From: Pachyseris speciosa
Taxonomy: Eukaryota; Cnidaria; Anthozoa; Scleractinia; Pachyseridae
Assembly (NCBI GenBank): GCA_016490735.1
Contig: JAEMWC010000036.1
Coordinates: forward strand, 967,501 to 1,031,500
Length of the DNA: 64,000 nt
Direction of reading: 5' to 3'
Shown here: positions 22,550-34,400 of the stretch, piece by piece
Layout: every line of letters starts with the position of its first letter
Numbering within the stretch: position 1 is the first letter of the stretch
Program-made: the position numbers and the translations under genes
The notes under the pieces: generated by a model
Seen by the model: the letters and a program-made list of their open reading frames with translations, nothing else
The model's database searches: none
Told to the model about the DNA's origin: nothing

Positions 22550-23090
22550 ATCTCAATTTCTTGACATTATTTGTGAATGACAAACGATTATATTTTTTAC
22601 TTGCGTGAAGTGAAATCCGACTATAGAACTGGTTGCAGAAACCTTACTCTCTCTTTTTTTATAGCAATGTCTCTGTTTCAAGTGAAGTATTTCAGCAAAC
22701 AGTTTCACCCTGCTGAATATTTTTTTCTCCTCACATTTCACCGAGATTCCAGTAACGTTTATGACAAAATATCCTGCGTTCTGAAATGGCCTTTAGTTTC
22801 CTAGTAATAGGCTAATGGGGATGTGCCCTTGGATGGGGTCGCATTTTCACGACTGGATTGACTTTAATGGGGTTACATTTTCAATAAAGTTACTAGAATG
22901 GGGTCGCACATTTTCGGGATTTTGGGAATAAACGTACCAGAATGTTTGTACTGTAGGTGAAAAGTAAAGTGTTCTACATTCAGTTTACTATTATTATTAT
23001 GTTGACGATGAACGTTCTCAGTTCTGCCCCAATAAATTATTCCTTGCACTCCCTTACAACCGGACCCATTCCTTTGTCCAGAAGTATCAT
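22550..23090. other. No recognisable gene
   Basis: Three imperfect repeats of ATGGGGT...ACATTTTC-type text occur at 22815-22910. Nothing else is seen. Confidence 0.4.
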
Positions 23091-23095
23091 CATCG

Positions 23096-23131
<36 letters not shown>
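23096..23131. repeat. (ATT)n microsatellite
   Basis: About eleven ATT units in a row. Confidence 0.95.
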
Positions 23132-23133
<2 letters not shown>

Positions 23134-23624
23134 TTATCAATGAAATTGCTTTACAACATACTGAGCGGTGTAATTTCAATTAGGCGTAAGGATATTTGTT
23201 CAGGTTCCCGTAAGAACTGAGCTATATATTAAAAAATGAATAAATATGAAAGAAATTTTTTTCCGCCATTGCCTCGGTAACAATGTTTGTCTGAATACGG
23301 TCCTGTTTTGCGTGATACGTCCCCGCTTGTGTCCGCAGTTGTTACTAGGGGGACGTTTTCAGCCGAAAGAATAAAGAAAAGTTCGAAACAATGGTGAAAT
23401 GACAATAGTCACTTTATTGTTTGAGCTAATTCAACTTTTACTCAAAGAAAAGGCTTAAGCCTAAACTTAAAGACAAAATTCTTCAGATTTGATTAATCAT
23501 GGTTTGATTAAATGGTTCTTTATGTGGCATAAATTAAACCTCCTAGAATTTTCTCTTTTCTTATATTCCAACAATGTTTCCCGTTGATCTTGGTCTGCAA
23601 CACTTAGATAAGCCCAGAACCCTC

Positions 23625-23890
23625 TGGGAGCAGGGTGTCGTTTAGTGGTGAGAGCACTCGCCTTCCACCAATGTGGCCCGGGTTCGATTTCCGAACTCGA
23701 CGACATATGTGGGTTGAGTTTGTTGTTGGTTCTCTTCTATGCTCCGAGAGGTTTTTCTCCGGGTTCTCCGGTTTTCTCCTCTTCACAAAAGCCAACATCT
23801 CCAAATTCAAATTTTATCTGCATGTAAAGCCCATTTGATCATATGCACATGGAAAATGCGCTATATAAGTTCTAAATTATTATTACCATT
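23625..23890 (+). mobile_element. tRNA-derived SINE with conserved central domain
   Basis: The head GTCGTTTAGTGGTGAGAGCA and GGGTTCGATTTCC are degenerate A and B boxes of a tRNA promoter. The body has CTCCGAGAGGTTTTTCTCCG and CTCCGGTTTTCTCC, a core found in several metazoan SINEs. It ends with CTATATAAGTTCTAAATTATT and an ATT-type tail. Transcription by Pol III is inferred from the boxes. Confidence 0.8.
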
Positions 23891-23897
23891 GTTATTA

Positions 23898-24052
23898 AAT
23901 ATGTGACTGATCATCGCAGTTTGAGCTGCGGATTGAATGATTAAATTTTTTCAGGGTTTATTTCTACTGCTTAAGTAGCGTTCATAACTGCGATGATCAG
24001 TCACATATTTAATCATTAATCCGCAGTTCATATATATGATTTTCATATATTC
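23898..24052. repeat. Dispersed repeat with internal palindrome, first copy
   Basis: Opens with GTGACTGATCATCGCAGTTT and later carries the complement AACTGCGATGATCAGTCAC. It shares the block CTACTGCTTAAGTAG...ATATATTCATT with 24190-24302 and 28320-28441. Confidence 0.75.
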
Positions 24053-24114
24053 ATTTTCATACATTCACCACTCACGGGTATAGTACGAACCAACACAACG
24101 ACCAGCTCCCAGAT

Positions 24115-24187
24115 GGCTTGTTAGCTCAGTCGGCAGAGCGCTGCACCGGTATCGCAGAGGTCGTGGGTTCGAATCCCGTACAAGCCT
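24115..24187 (+). tRNA. tRNA-like sequence, possible tRNA-Thr(GGT) or SINE head
   Basis: A full cloverleaf can be drawn. The acceptor GGCTTGT pairs with ACAAGCC, a D arm is GCTC...GAGC, and the T arm holds GGTTCGAAT. The anticodon stem CTGCA/CGCAG has one A-C mismatch, and the loop CCGGTAT places GGT as anticodon with C instead of the invariant U33. No intron or CCA is present. The 3' flank belongs to a dispersed repeat with two other local copies, so I favour a tRNA-derived SINE over a functional tRNA gene. Confidence 0.5.
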
Positions 24188-24305
24188 GAATTTTTTTCAG
24201 GCTTTATTTTCACTACTGCTTAAGTAGTGTTCATAACTGCGATGATCAGTCACATATTTAATACTTAATCCGCAGTTCCAATATATGATTTTCATATATT
24301 CATTC
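24188..24305 (+). repeat. 3' body following the tRNA-like head
   Basis: Begins with a terminator-like hairpin GCCTGAAT/ATTTTTTTCAGGC, then CACTACTGCTTAAGTAGTG and the ATATTCATT end. The same body without the head occurs at 23950-24052 and 28325-28441. Confidence 0.75.
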
Positions 24306-24442
24306 TCAACTATTATTATTATTATTATTATGATTAAACTTATTCCGTCTCCCCGTTGGTTTTGTCATCTGGACTGTACCACATTTATCCTACGAGGAGT
24401 TTAATAATATCTACAAAGCATTATTTACATGCATATGCATAC

Positions 24443-24602
24443 CTCTTACTAACCGAGTTCGAGGTCCGTACTGTAAGTTACGGACCGAGTTTTTTCCCGT
24501 TGATTTATGACCCAAGCGCGAAGCGCGCGGGCCATAAATTAATGGGAAAAAACGAGGATCCGTAACTTACAGTAGGGACCGAGAAAACGAGGTTAGTAAG
24601 AT
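24443..24602. repeat. Fold-back element
   Basis: CTTACTAACCGAG...GGTCC...GTAAGTTACGGA on the left is mirrored by TCCGTAACTTAC...GGACCGAG...GGTTAGTAAG on the right. The centre is AAGCGCGAAGCGCGC. It is followed by a second small hairpin, GGGCCGTACTGTA/GAATACGGCCC, at 24665-24692. Confidence 0.85.
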
Positions 24603-25311
24603 ATTTATTATATCTCTGAGGTTAATTTCCGGCGCGCGGAAAAGGAAACTAGTTGAAGTCAAGCGGGCCGTACTGTAGAATACGGCCCGCAAAATTGACC
24701 AATCACAGCGCGCGTACTAAGTAAGAGATGTAATAAATTTGGTTATTTTTTCCCCACACCTTTTACTTGTTCATGAAACTTAGCTTTGAATTGAACGATT
24801 TTACTCTCTACATGAGATTTTTTGCCCCTATAAACTGACTAGATGACTGGTAAGCATTGTTGACAAGATGCTGTGCGTACAAAAACAATTAAGACTTTAT
24901 TTAAAAAGATATAATCATCATCATCATCATATCGTCACAAACAGATACCTGTTCAATTTAGCCCAAGGAGGGATGTAGAGACTGCGCGGATTTAGACTTT
25001 CCTTCAAACATATTACGTATCGATTTGCATGAGATTTGGTTTTTCACGTGACTGAATGTTTCAATTGTAACGTGATCACGATAGCCATCTTATGCAGAAC
25101 TTGAATTATTAAATTTCGATTAGAAACTAAAACAATTAGTTTGTTGGCGTAATTAACATTTGCATTTCTACACCAATTCATTAGGTGAATTTGAATTGGT
25201 TTTGATCCCATTTTGGAGAGAATTTGGACGACTTTATCGTTTTCAAGAAATCGAGAAACTAAAATGGCGCCTACGCATCAGAATTCTAACGTTATATGCC
25301 ATCAGCCCACT

Positions 25312-25447
25312 TTCTAGCCTGCGTGGCAGACTGAAGGGAGGCACAGGCGTTCTTTCTTCTCCCTCTTCGGAGCGCCGTTCGCGTCCCCACGCGCCCAAAT
25401 TCCTCCTTTCCCTTTTCTCTTCGAACGCCTGCCACTCAGACTAGCCC
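25312..25447. mobile_element. MITE-like element with short imperfect inverted ends
   Basis: TAGCCTGCGTGGCAGAC at the left and CGCCTGCCACTCAGACTAG at the right are imperfect complements. The C-rich inside matches nothing else here. A 94-codon frame across it is accidental. Confidence 0.55.
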
Positions 25448-25794
25448 ACTTCGTGGGCCTTAAAGGGGCAGTTTTGGATGTGGTTTATACTCTCCATGCT
25501 AGAGTGTATTGTCTTGAATTAAATAAGCTATGAAGGGGCCCTCCCAAAGTAGCCTGCACGTCTGCTCGCAGGCTATCCCAAAGACGCAAAAAGAAAACCA
25601 ACAGGTGAAAATAACAGGTTAAATTTTTACAAATCGAAGTAGAAATTTATCTTTAAATCTATTCCTAGGCCATTCGACTGAATGTTTTAGGTGTCTCTAT
25701 TTCCAACCCTGTATCACTCGGATGCTCCCTATTTCATTCAAATTCCACCCCAACATTGTAATGCATATAGTATCCACAGCTTTAGCACGTTAAG

Positions 25795-27941
25795 TTACAC
25801 ATACGATGTCGTACTAATTGCGGAATCAGCGCTGGTCGTGCTGTCAAGCCTTCCATATGCTGGTCTTCCTGTAATCGGCCGATAACCACCACCGTTGTGC
25901 TCCACCACCGTGTCTTGGGTCCCGGAATCTTGACTGAAGCCAAGAAAACCGAGCAGCCTGTATTTCCAAAAGGGCCTTTCCCAAATACTACTATAGTCTA
26001 TGAAATTTATCTTCTTTAGCTTAGCGGGTAGATATTTGGAATCTACGTCATCAATTCTTATAACAACCAAACTGTTATCGCGTTTTTTGACACGGCGATA
26101 AATCGCGAGGTCCAGCTCATAAATGCAGTCGTTACTCTTCAAAAAGTTTTTCGAAAACACTGCTATGACTTTGTAACTTTCATACACACTCTTCGCCATG
26201 TTTTTCGGATAAGCTACGCCAGGTTCAAAGTCCCTGTAGTGTATGCAGCATTTTAAATTATGTTTTTCTTCTAAAAAGGTGAGAAGTTCTTTTGTCCATA
26301 AGATGTCTTCGTGGTTGTATATTATGAACGCATGGTATTTGTAATCTGTGGACAGTAACATCAATAATCGTCAGAGATCACAAGTGTCTGTTTATAAGGG
26401 GCAAATATTGCCTCAATAAAAACTAAATTGTTCTAAGGCGCATTGGGACTTTTAGACAGAAGTTTCACCTAGCAAGAAATAATCCAACTGGAGGAAGGGA
26501 GTTGTGGTATTATATAGCTGCAATACTTTTTGTCAATATGGAAACTAAAATTAGCAATAATTAATGAAAAGAAAAAACGTTCGGCGAGTTGTCATTGGCG
26601 AACTTATGATCTTTGATCACAGTTAATCCAGGATTGCTCTAACATCGGCTTCAAAGCAAGTCTGCGAAGGTACAGCCAAATGCTATTACAATGGAAACCA
26701 TAATTTTGTACACTGGTAAATGTCGGCAATGGAGGTTTCCGTATCAGGTAGATTAATTGAAAAACACATTCTTAACTGAAAAACGGTACAAACCTTCAGG
26801 TAAAAGAACTGGTCTAGTTTTACATCGACGGATGTACACCAATAGCGGAATAGCTGTCAGAACTAGACCAACTAGAATTCCAAGAGATATCGCCACATAG
26901 TGAGAAACTGTGCGATTAGTGGGTGTCACGTTTCTCGTTGAACCTAGATGAAAAGAAACGATGAATTGAATACATCGTCCTGGAGGGGGGGGGGGGGGGG
27001 GGACTTCCAGAAAATTTGGGTGGGGGTGTGCGGCCTGCTTCCTGAAACCCTTACCTATTTCAGACCAAAATCTGCGATTTTCCCTAACCTATTTCAGACC
27101 TAACCAAAACTTCGATACCCTATTGCAGACCTATTTCACCCATCTCGTTCCCAGGGTCTCTCCTCTTCCCGGAGAGGGAAAGACGAGAGACCCTGGGACG
27201 AGGTTGCTATTTCACGTACAGGGTTGGCGTAAACATAATTTGAGAACGGCTTTTGTGACTCTTTTGCCGATGGTCTTATTGCCTGATGATGAAGAGGGAG
27301 CTTCGAAAAAAAAAAGCATACTCAATTCAGGAATAGAGTGCACAAACCACACCCTTTTTCAAGGCCAAAATGGTTAAAATCGATACCCTTTTTCAGACCT
27401 AAAAGGCTTTAAAAAAAAACTATACCCTTTAGGGCCGCACATAGCTATCTACTCCATATAAGGAAGTACCCCTCGGGTGCATCGTAAACTGCATTAGTCC
27501 ATTTGTACACCGTGAAGATAGCCCGAGATCGACTCCGAATCCGCGAAGGCTGGTTGGACATTTTTATCTGAAACCAACGTTATCCGGTTCTTTATATATA
27601 ATGATAAATTTATACTAAATTAACGAAATGGCAGGAGTTTTTTATTCAAAACGTTGAATGGTGTGTCTAGTAAAAAAATCCATAGTTTATGAAATATAAT
27701 TAAAACGAAGAAATAAAATCGTCCAAAGTTGATTGTCGTGCTAGCACTGCATAGTCATATTTAGTTAGGGTGTCTGTTCCGCCTTGAAATTTAATCAGTT
27801 ATGATATGTATATAATACAGCTTTAAATCTTGCCTGATTCAGTGTCAGCTGTAATATTGGTGCTTGGAGCAGGTGTTGTAGTTTTCCCCGATCCAGTATG
27901 TGTTGTAATAGTAGTGCTTACAGGTTTGGCTTCAGTTGTGG
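25795..27941 (-). CDS. TM-TIR receptor: stalk, transmembrane and TIR exons
   Basis: Three minus-strand exons join in one phase. The stalk exon 27941-27834 is Thr/Ser/Pro-rich with an N-glycosylation site; its donor is GC (CAG|GCAAGA). The transmembrane exon 26943-26794 has the helix VAISLGILVGLVLTAIPLLV followed by YIRRCK. The TIR exon 26345-25795 follows acceptor CCACAG. Its TIR domain has box 1 HAFIIYNHED, box 2 RDFEPG, the SKNFLKSNDCIYEL helix and box 3 ERPFWKYRLL, then a short tail ending TTSYV. This is the layout of animal TLR/IL-1R-type receptors that signal through TIR contacts at the cell surface. No stop or frameshift is seen, so this copy looks functional. Partner and ligand are unknown. 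Upstream candidate exons are listed separately. Confidence 0.85.
26984..27465. repeat. Dispersed repeat rich in CCCTATTTCAGACC, copy 1
   Basis: Starts after a poly-G tract and shares GGTGGGGGTGTGCG-CCTGCTTCCTGAAACCC and several TATTTCAGACC blocks with 32636-33035. It ends ATATAAGGAAGTACCCC. This copy carries a hairpin insertion at 27137-27205. Confidence 0.85.
27137..27205. mobile_element. Hairpin MITE nested in the dispersed repeat
   Basis: CTCGTTCCCAGGGTCTCTC pairs with GAGAGACCCTGGGACGAG around a short CCGGAGAGGG centre. The sister repeat at about 32780 lacks it. Confidence 0.8.
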
Positions 27942-28089
27942 CTGTCAGAGAGAAAAGAATAAGAAGTTAGTAAGTCCGATTACAGTTGTAGTTGTAGTTT
28001 TTGCATGTTCATAATCAATATATCAGTCAACTTTCTAGTCAAGATTCTAGCAGTATGCAGGACGTTTGCCACGTAAACCCAGTTAGAAG

Positions 28090-28170
28090 GCTAGCTGCCG
28101 GGCACGAGTCTCTTGTAGCTCAGTGGTGGAGTATCCGAAGGTCATGGGCTCAACTCCTGTTGTTATTTTC
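28090..28170 (+). repeat. Degenerate tRNA-derived SINE head
   Basis: GTCTCTTGTAGCTCAGTGG is A-box-like and GGTCATGGGCTCAACTCC is B-box-like, but the anticodon arm between them is deleted. A poly-A run follows at 28214-28233. Confidence 0.55.
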
Positions 28171-28319
28171 CCAAGTATAGGTGTAATATTAATAGCATAG
28201 GGAAAAAAAGAGCAAAAAAAAAAAAAAAAAAAACTTTCAATCAGAGAATATTCCTCTCAAATTGAACCGGTATATATATTCCAAAAGGTACCTACTATAT
28301 GGTGGGCACACATCATGCT

Positions 28320-28441
28320 GAATATTTTTCAGGTTTTATTAACACTACTGCTTTTAAAAGTAGTGTTCATAACTGCGATGATTTACATATTCATTCTTTA
28401 ATCACCGCCGTAGTTCAAATATATGATTTTTATATATTCAT
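28320..28441 (+). repeat. Third copy of the 3' body seen after the tRNA-like head
   Basis: Shares GTGTTCATAACTGCGATGAT and ATATGATTTT-ATATATTCATTC with 24190-24302. No tRNA-like head directly precedes it. Confidence 0.75.
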
Positions 28442-28969
28442 TCCGTGACAATCATGCTGAACTGTCTAAGTCAAGACAAAGGTGTTGGGTTGAAGAGGCC
28501 AATTCTCTGTCTCTCACGACTTTATTTACTAACTACAGTAAATCACCGTCTATCGAATAACAATGAACTGATTAGATTTACAGAGGCCTCGGGATGTCAA
28601 GGTCCATCTTTTAAGTATTCAGCTATCGCGAAATCAACCATTACTTGCGTAAACGCGGTAAATGCATCGCAATTATTGAGGGTACATCAGTGAAGGAAAA
28701 TTCAGACTTAGTTTTATGAATGTTTTAATATATCGAGTTCCTTTTCAAAAAATAAAACCGGGTCCCGGATACAGTGGTTTGACATTTGAATTTTGTTTAG
28801 CTTTTTGGAATAGGTGAGTAAATAAATTATAAATTCAGGTAAGAGCTGTCAGAAGAAGATATTGCTTTTTTAGCCCTTTTTGTTTTCTTTTCCTTGGTTT
28901 AATAACTCTGGATTCGTCTTATTAGGATTAGATTAATATATTTCAATATTCTACTTTTTGTCAGTCTTA

Positions 28970-29421
28970 GCCACCGTTGTCGGAGATTGGACGGAAAGCG
29001 AAAGTGTATGTAGCGATGAGGAAGATGAGGACGAGGAGGAGAAACTAGTATCGACTAAAGAGGCAGCGCAATGTTTCAAAAAATGCTTGTCGTGGATGGA
29101 ATCACAGATATTGACCCTGTGCAGCTAATGCAGCTAAGACGAATGATGGACTTCGCAATGCGATCAAGCTACCAGTCTTTGAAGCAAACAAACATGCTTG
29201 AACATTTTAGACCTTTGTAAATACCTGAGCTGAACGTTTTTATTTGTAAATACATACAGGCTGTGTAGATTTCACAATTAAAATGATGTTTTCGATGTTG
29301 TATACCTTTTGTTTACATTTCAATCTCATTAATATTCATATTTTCGATTATCCGAACTCTCGATTATCCGGACTATTTACCGAGGTCCCGACGAGTGCGG
29401 ATAATCGAGGTTCGACTGTAT
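28970..29421 (+). pseudogene. C-terminal remnant of a Tigger/pogo-type transposase and its 3' terminus
   Basis: From about 28985 the frame reads an acidic stretch (CSDEEDEDEEE), then STKEAAQCFKKCLSWMESQ. A frameshift near 29103 follows, then DPVQLMQLRRMMDFAMRSSY and KQTNMLEHFRPL before a stop at 29217. That order (acidic region, helix, QTxxxxFF-type end) is characteristic of Tigger/pogo (CENP-B-like) transposase C-termini. The right terminus GATAATCGAGGTTCGACTG at 29403-29421 is followed by TA. The DDE core is absent from the window. Confidence 0.65.
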
Positions 29422-29462
29422 GTATGTTAGTATGTATGTATGTATGTATGTATGTATGTATG

Positions 29463-29493
<31 letters not shown>

Positions 29494-29591
29494 TGTCTGT
29501 TTGTCTGTCTGTCTGTCTGTTTGTCTGTATGTATGTATGTATGTATGTATGTATGTATGTATGTATGTATATATGTATGTATGTGTGTGTT

Positions 29592-29622
<31 letters not shown>

Positions 29623-29673
29623 ATGTATGTATGTATGTATGTATGTATGTATATATGTATGTATGTGTGTGTT

Positions 29674-29704
<31 letters not shown>

Positions 29705-29757
29705 ATGTATGTATGTATGTATGTATGTATGTATGTATGTATATATGTATGTATGTG
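29415..29757. repeat. (TGTA)n microsatellite with internal higher-order period
   Basis: About 340 bases of TGTA units. They are interrupted by TGTC units (29493-29527) and by a GTGTGTGTTTGTGTGTG block that recurs about 82 bases later, so larger segments have also duplicated. It starts immediately at the Tigger end, as if seeded by the TA target. Frames on both strands (YVCM or YIHT repeats) are not genes. Confidence 0.97.
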
Positions 29758-30063
29758 AAAATCTCTAATAAAATGTGGAACAAAAATGGAAGGTTTATAA
29801 CCTTGAAAGTAGTGAGAACAAAACGCATAGTAAATTAACAATCTTACAATCTTATTTAAGAGTCGAGCAAACTTACGGGGTAAATACATCGCAATCGTTG
29901 AGCTTCCAGTGGTGAAGGGAATGCCATGAACCTTGAAAGTAGTGAGAACAATACGCATCGTGAATTTGCCATTTTATTACATTGTCATCATCAGTAATAT
30001 TATTATAAAAACATGTTTACCTTACTTTTAGAGGGTGAGAAGAGTTTGGGTCGAGATGCAAGA

Positions 30064-30416
30064 TTAGGGAGCTTAAGCAACGAGAACGTCACAAAACAAT
30101 AGTCTTAATGAGCAAAAACAATCGCTCCGCATGTGCGTTTTGCATTTTGGTACATTTCTTTGCCGTCCTCAGCAAAACAACAATGTGAAATGACCACGTT
30201 TTATGTTTTCTCGAGAACGTGAGCCATGACGGCAATTTTTTTGGCTTTTCCTGATTTTGATGCCGCTCGTAGTAATTTAGCCCTTGCGAATTCGCCAGCA
30301 TTTTCCATCTTAGACAAATTGGAAAGATCGCGAAAGAATTACAAAAGTAAGAAGTTAGATTTTGAAATGACGTTTTCGCTGCCGTTGCCGACGTCGTTGC
30401 TTAAACTCCCTATAAT
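30064..30416. mobile_element. MITE, Harbinger-like terminal repeats, copy 2
   Basis: The left end AGGGAGCTTAAGCAACGAG and the right end GTCGTTGCTTAAACTCCCT are inverted repeats. They resemble the ends AGAGACCTTAAGCAACTCAC of the element at 51159. Sister copy at 18085-18425. Non-coding; the internal frames are accidental. Confidence 0.8.
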
Positions 30417-30720
30417 ATTAGAATCCAACTGAATAACAAAAATGAGCGGTTTAAAATTTTTAACCACATTGTTGTTTATCTGAATAGCCAAAAGTGTCAC
30501 TGGAATTTTAATTTTGATAGCTTACATTCTTGTTATTCTCTCCTTAATTTTTTCTGCATTTTTGCTGTTGTACCTTCCTAGCCGGCTCTCTGTATAAGTT
30601 CAATGCCAACTGTTTCATCTTTGTCATACGTTTGATAATGGTCTTGTAATAAGAACCAAAATATTATCGCTTTATTCCTTGTTTGTTCTTTTATTGTTAA
30701 TACTTATATTTTAAGAGTCA

Positions 30721-31453
30721 ATGTCCGTGAAAATCAAACAAAATTCAAAATCAGTGGCAAACCTTGAAAAATCGATTTCGCTCATACTTTCAAGTTAGAA
30801 AGGGTAATGTCTTCTGAGAACCATGATATAGTTGGTTTGGGTAAATCTCGTTTTATTTTGGATAAAAAATGCAAATTACCGAACACCGCCGAATATGCCG
30901 CTCAGACTGGTGACTTTTGGCTCCACTTTAGTGGTCTTGTGTAAAATAATTGAAACGCCTCCGATGAAAAATAACTCCTAATTCTCATTAAACAAGCTTT
31001 TTCAGATAATTTTATTCTCGGAGACTATATTTTGTGTCAGTAAAAGTGTGTCTTACAGAAAGTATCATAGCGAATGTGCTATATCATTAAACACTACGAA
31101 ACGCAGGTTATCCAATGTTGAAATAAAGGTTTTTAGACTGATATAACGAAAACTTTGGGCAAATGTTCGTGCGTGACGCTTCAGGCTCTTGAAGTGTGGT
31201 GAAATTGTATTCATTTGACCTTTGGGGTCAAAACACAGCAAGACAATATCCGTGCTTGTTTTGACTTGTAAATTAATAACAACGCTTTAAACGACATATA
31301 GAAAGAAACATAATTCCATTTTTAAGTAATCCATACCTGTTTTGATTTCAAAATGGAATATTTGTGGATCTTCTGGGCTGGATAAACTTCCGAATCAATC
31401 GCAAGTCGATCTGGGAACACATGTTAACACAACCACCACAGGACACCCAACAA
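30721..31453. repeat. Left arm of a long inverted duplication
   Basis: This runs from ATGTCCGTGAAAATCAAAC to CAGGACACCCAACAA and is the reverse complement of 37392-38163, with small indels. It includes the candidate receptor exon 31410-31337. The reading phase stays open here but not in the right arm. Confidence 0.92.
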
Positions 31454-34400
31454 CGTAGCATTTTTGACTGACAGGTTGAAATTCCCTTAATCATTAATCA
31501 CATATTTGCTCTTTTTGCAATTGATTAACTATTTAATTTTAGTTTGTAGGTTTTAGTTTGTATTTTTCATTGGATTTAAAGGACCTCTAACAGTCCTAAT
31601 TAATCGGCACTGCAGATGTTGGAGAGTGTGCGTGACTTGCGCAAATTATTTCGTTTTTTTTTTTTTTTTATCACTCGCTAAATTAGTAGTCACAGATTGA
31701 GATAAGATAATTCCAACAAATTAGGAAAGTAAACAAGAGTATCAAATATATGGCTATTTTTCCAGGTTTTAAAGCAATTGACAATTATGTTAGTGCAGTG
31801 AAATATACAATTTTGCTAGCGGGAGAGGATCGATTCGCTAAACCAAGTGATTTTTGTGGCCTGGTAATTTAATAAGCCAGCGAGGTAATCCCTGCAGACA
31901 TTTTGTCTCATTTCCAAAACAATGACATGCATTCTGTCACCTTGCTAGACGTGGTGTCGTTTGCATTTCTGGGTACCAGGTATCAGTTGTACAGCTGATC
32001 TTTATGATGATGGAAGTTTGCTGCTCGTTCAAGGCAATAACAGGAGGGGTCTGTGGTTTTGTCGGTAGAGATAGAAAAAAGGAAGTCCAGGTTGTTCCTC
32101 TATCGTCATGTTCAAAAGATATTGCAAATCATCTGGCATCATATTCGTCTACTGGACCAGAAAACGAAATCGACCTGATATTGTGTTATTGTTTACAGTT
32201 TCGTTATGCATCATCAAGGCGTCGTTCTATTCTTATTCTGTAACGTGTGTTGCGTTACCAGGAATATGCAGGTCATGCCGAGATAAAATGAAGACGCTTT
32301 ATACACCCACCAGTCCCACAACAGAAGTTGATGAGTTGGAAGTGCAGTTAAAGACAACGACATTGCATGTATGTTATGCTCCCAATATTTACTGTTGAGA
32401 AAATAAGTTTCTGAGATCACGGCGGTTCAACTCCTTATTTTCTGGCTTCCTGTGCTTTCGTGGTACACTAAGTTTACCTTCTACATACGTACATTACAGC
32501 ACAGGAATTCCATAACCACAGGATTCCCAAAGCACACGGTTTATTTCGTTAGAATTCCACACACAAAATAAAAGTCATATTTTTTTAAAATAACGAGTTG
32601 AGCCGACTGTGCTGAGATCAGATAAATTGGGTAATTTTCCGGGGGGTACTCTCAGAAAAATTGGGTGGGGGTGTGCGACCTGCTTCCTGAAACCCTTACC
32701 CTATTTCAGAGTAAAATCTGCGATTTTCCCTACCCTATTTCAGACCTGATCAAAAATTTGATACCTTATTTCAGACCTATTTCACGTACACGGTTGGCGT
32801 AAACATAATTTGAGAAGGGCTTTTGTTGATGGTGTTATGGCCTAATGATGAAGAAGTAGCATACCCAATTCAAGACTAGAGTGCACAAACCATACCGTAT
32901 TTCAGATCAAAATGGTCAAAATCGATACCCTATTTCAGACCAAAACTGCTACAAAACCATACTCTTTGGGGCCGTACATACCTAAATAGCGTATATAAGG
33001 GGGTACCCCCACCCCCACCCCCCCCCCACCCCCGTGGTGCATTATTAATTTGACATACTAACAATTCAAACGTTATATTTCAGGACGACTCTCCTGAAGT
33101 TTCGTTCAAAACCCCACAATATCAGCGTATGCCAGAAACCCCAATGAGCGTAGTGTCAACAACACTCTTCTCACCATCTGCTATGTCCCAAGCTTCCGAC
33201 CTGTCAATAACCAGCCAATCTCAGGAGGGCGCTCAAGAACCATCTACTCCCAAGGATAAGCTCAATTGCTTTCTTGCTGCCAGAGATATCAGTCCAGTGC
33301 GAACCTCAATGAAGACGTCATGGGATAAAGCTGCAGAACGGACCAAGAGGCACTATTTGAGGAAAGCCAGGCAGGCTGTTGTCGCCACCCTCGAGGAAAT
33401 TGCGCCGAATAATTCTGAGATGCTATTAAGAGCCATAAAAGAAAGCCAATTGGATGACGATGAGGACATAGATTGTTCGCTGTTAGAAGCCTTAGCAGAA
33501 TGTTACGAGAATGCCAGTCACTGGAACAGCCGCAGGCAAATTCTTTCCATCTTTGCTGATAAGGTCAGCTTCAAAACCATTTAAAAGTGGACTCCAGATA
33601 TAACTCGCTATAGATACAGCATTGCAAGACATCACCTGTTGCTCCATGGCAGAGGCGCTGAACTTCCTCTCCAAAAGCATGCCAGAATAAAAGTACCTCT
33701 GGATAAGCTCGACCATTTCTTGGCATTCATTACGAGTGCAAGAGTAGTACAAGACCTGCCGTTCGGGGAACAGATTGTGAAGCAGTATCAGAGTTACTGT
33801 ATGGAGACAGGATTCAGTTCACCTTTGAGCCGCAGTAGTCTTTGCAGGATACTAGATGTTTGTCCTGCCTCCATCCGCACCTCACTTCAGGCCTAGACTA
33901 CTTCTCAGCAGAAGGCGGAAAAGCATTTGACGACATGATTGCAGTTGTGGATAAGCTAGGCGACGTCTATGAACTTGGTCTGTCATGGTCAAAGGAACAA
34001 ATTAGAAAGCTGAAACTTGCAAAGCGTTACTTGAAAGGCGATTATAAGGTCAGTGATCTTTCAAAGTATTTTCTATAACTACCTGACAAGAAGCCTTGTG
34101 GTGATGATGATTAGAAGATGTTTTGACGAGTTCGCATTAGTGAGCGCCCTTTTCAAGTAATGCGCGCTTTTACACTCCAGTTTGCTTATTATGTAAACGA
34201 TAAGCAACTATCAACGTGGTGTCCATAAAAGGACACGATTTAGTTTGTGTTCTTTTTCCTACTCGAGATACTGCAAAAAATTTCGAAGTGTGTTGTCGTA
34301 CAAATGAGTGAGTCTTAGCACATGAAATCTTTATCTGGCGTGATTATGTGATGTTTGTGTCTCGTTTCAGGTCCATGTATCGTCAGGCTTACGTGTCCCA

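Noticed and set aside
29283..29958. Long ORFs on both strands encoding YVCM- or YIHT-type repeats
   Set aside because: They are six-frame products of the (TGTA)n microsatellite; no start context, domain or codon bias.
32214..32420. 68-codon minus ORF
   Set aside because: Shadow of the first exon fragment of the transposase-like pseudogene on the plus strand.
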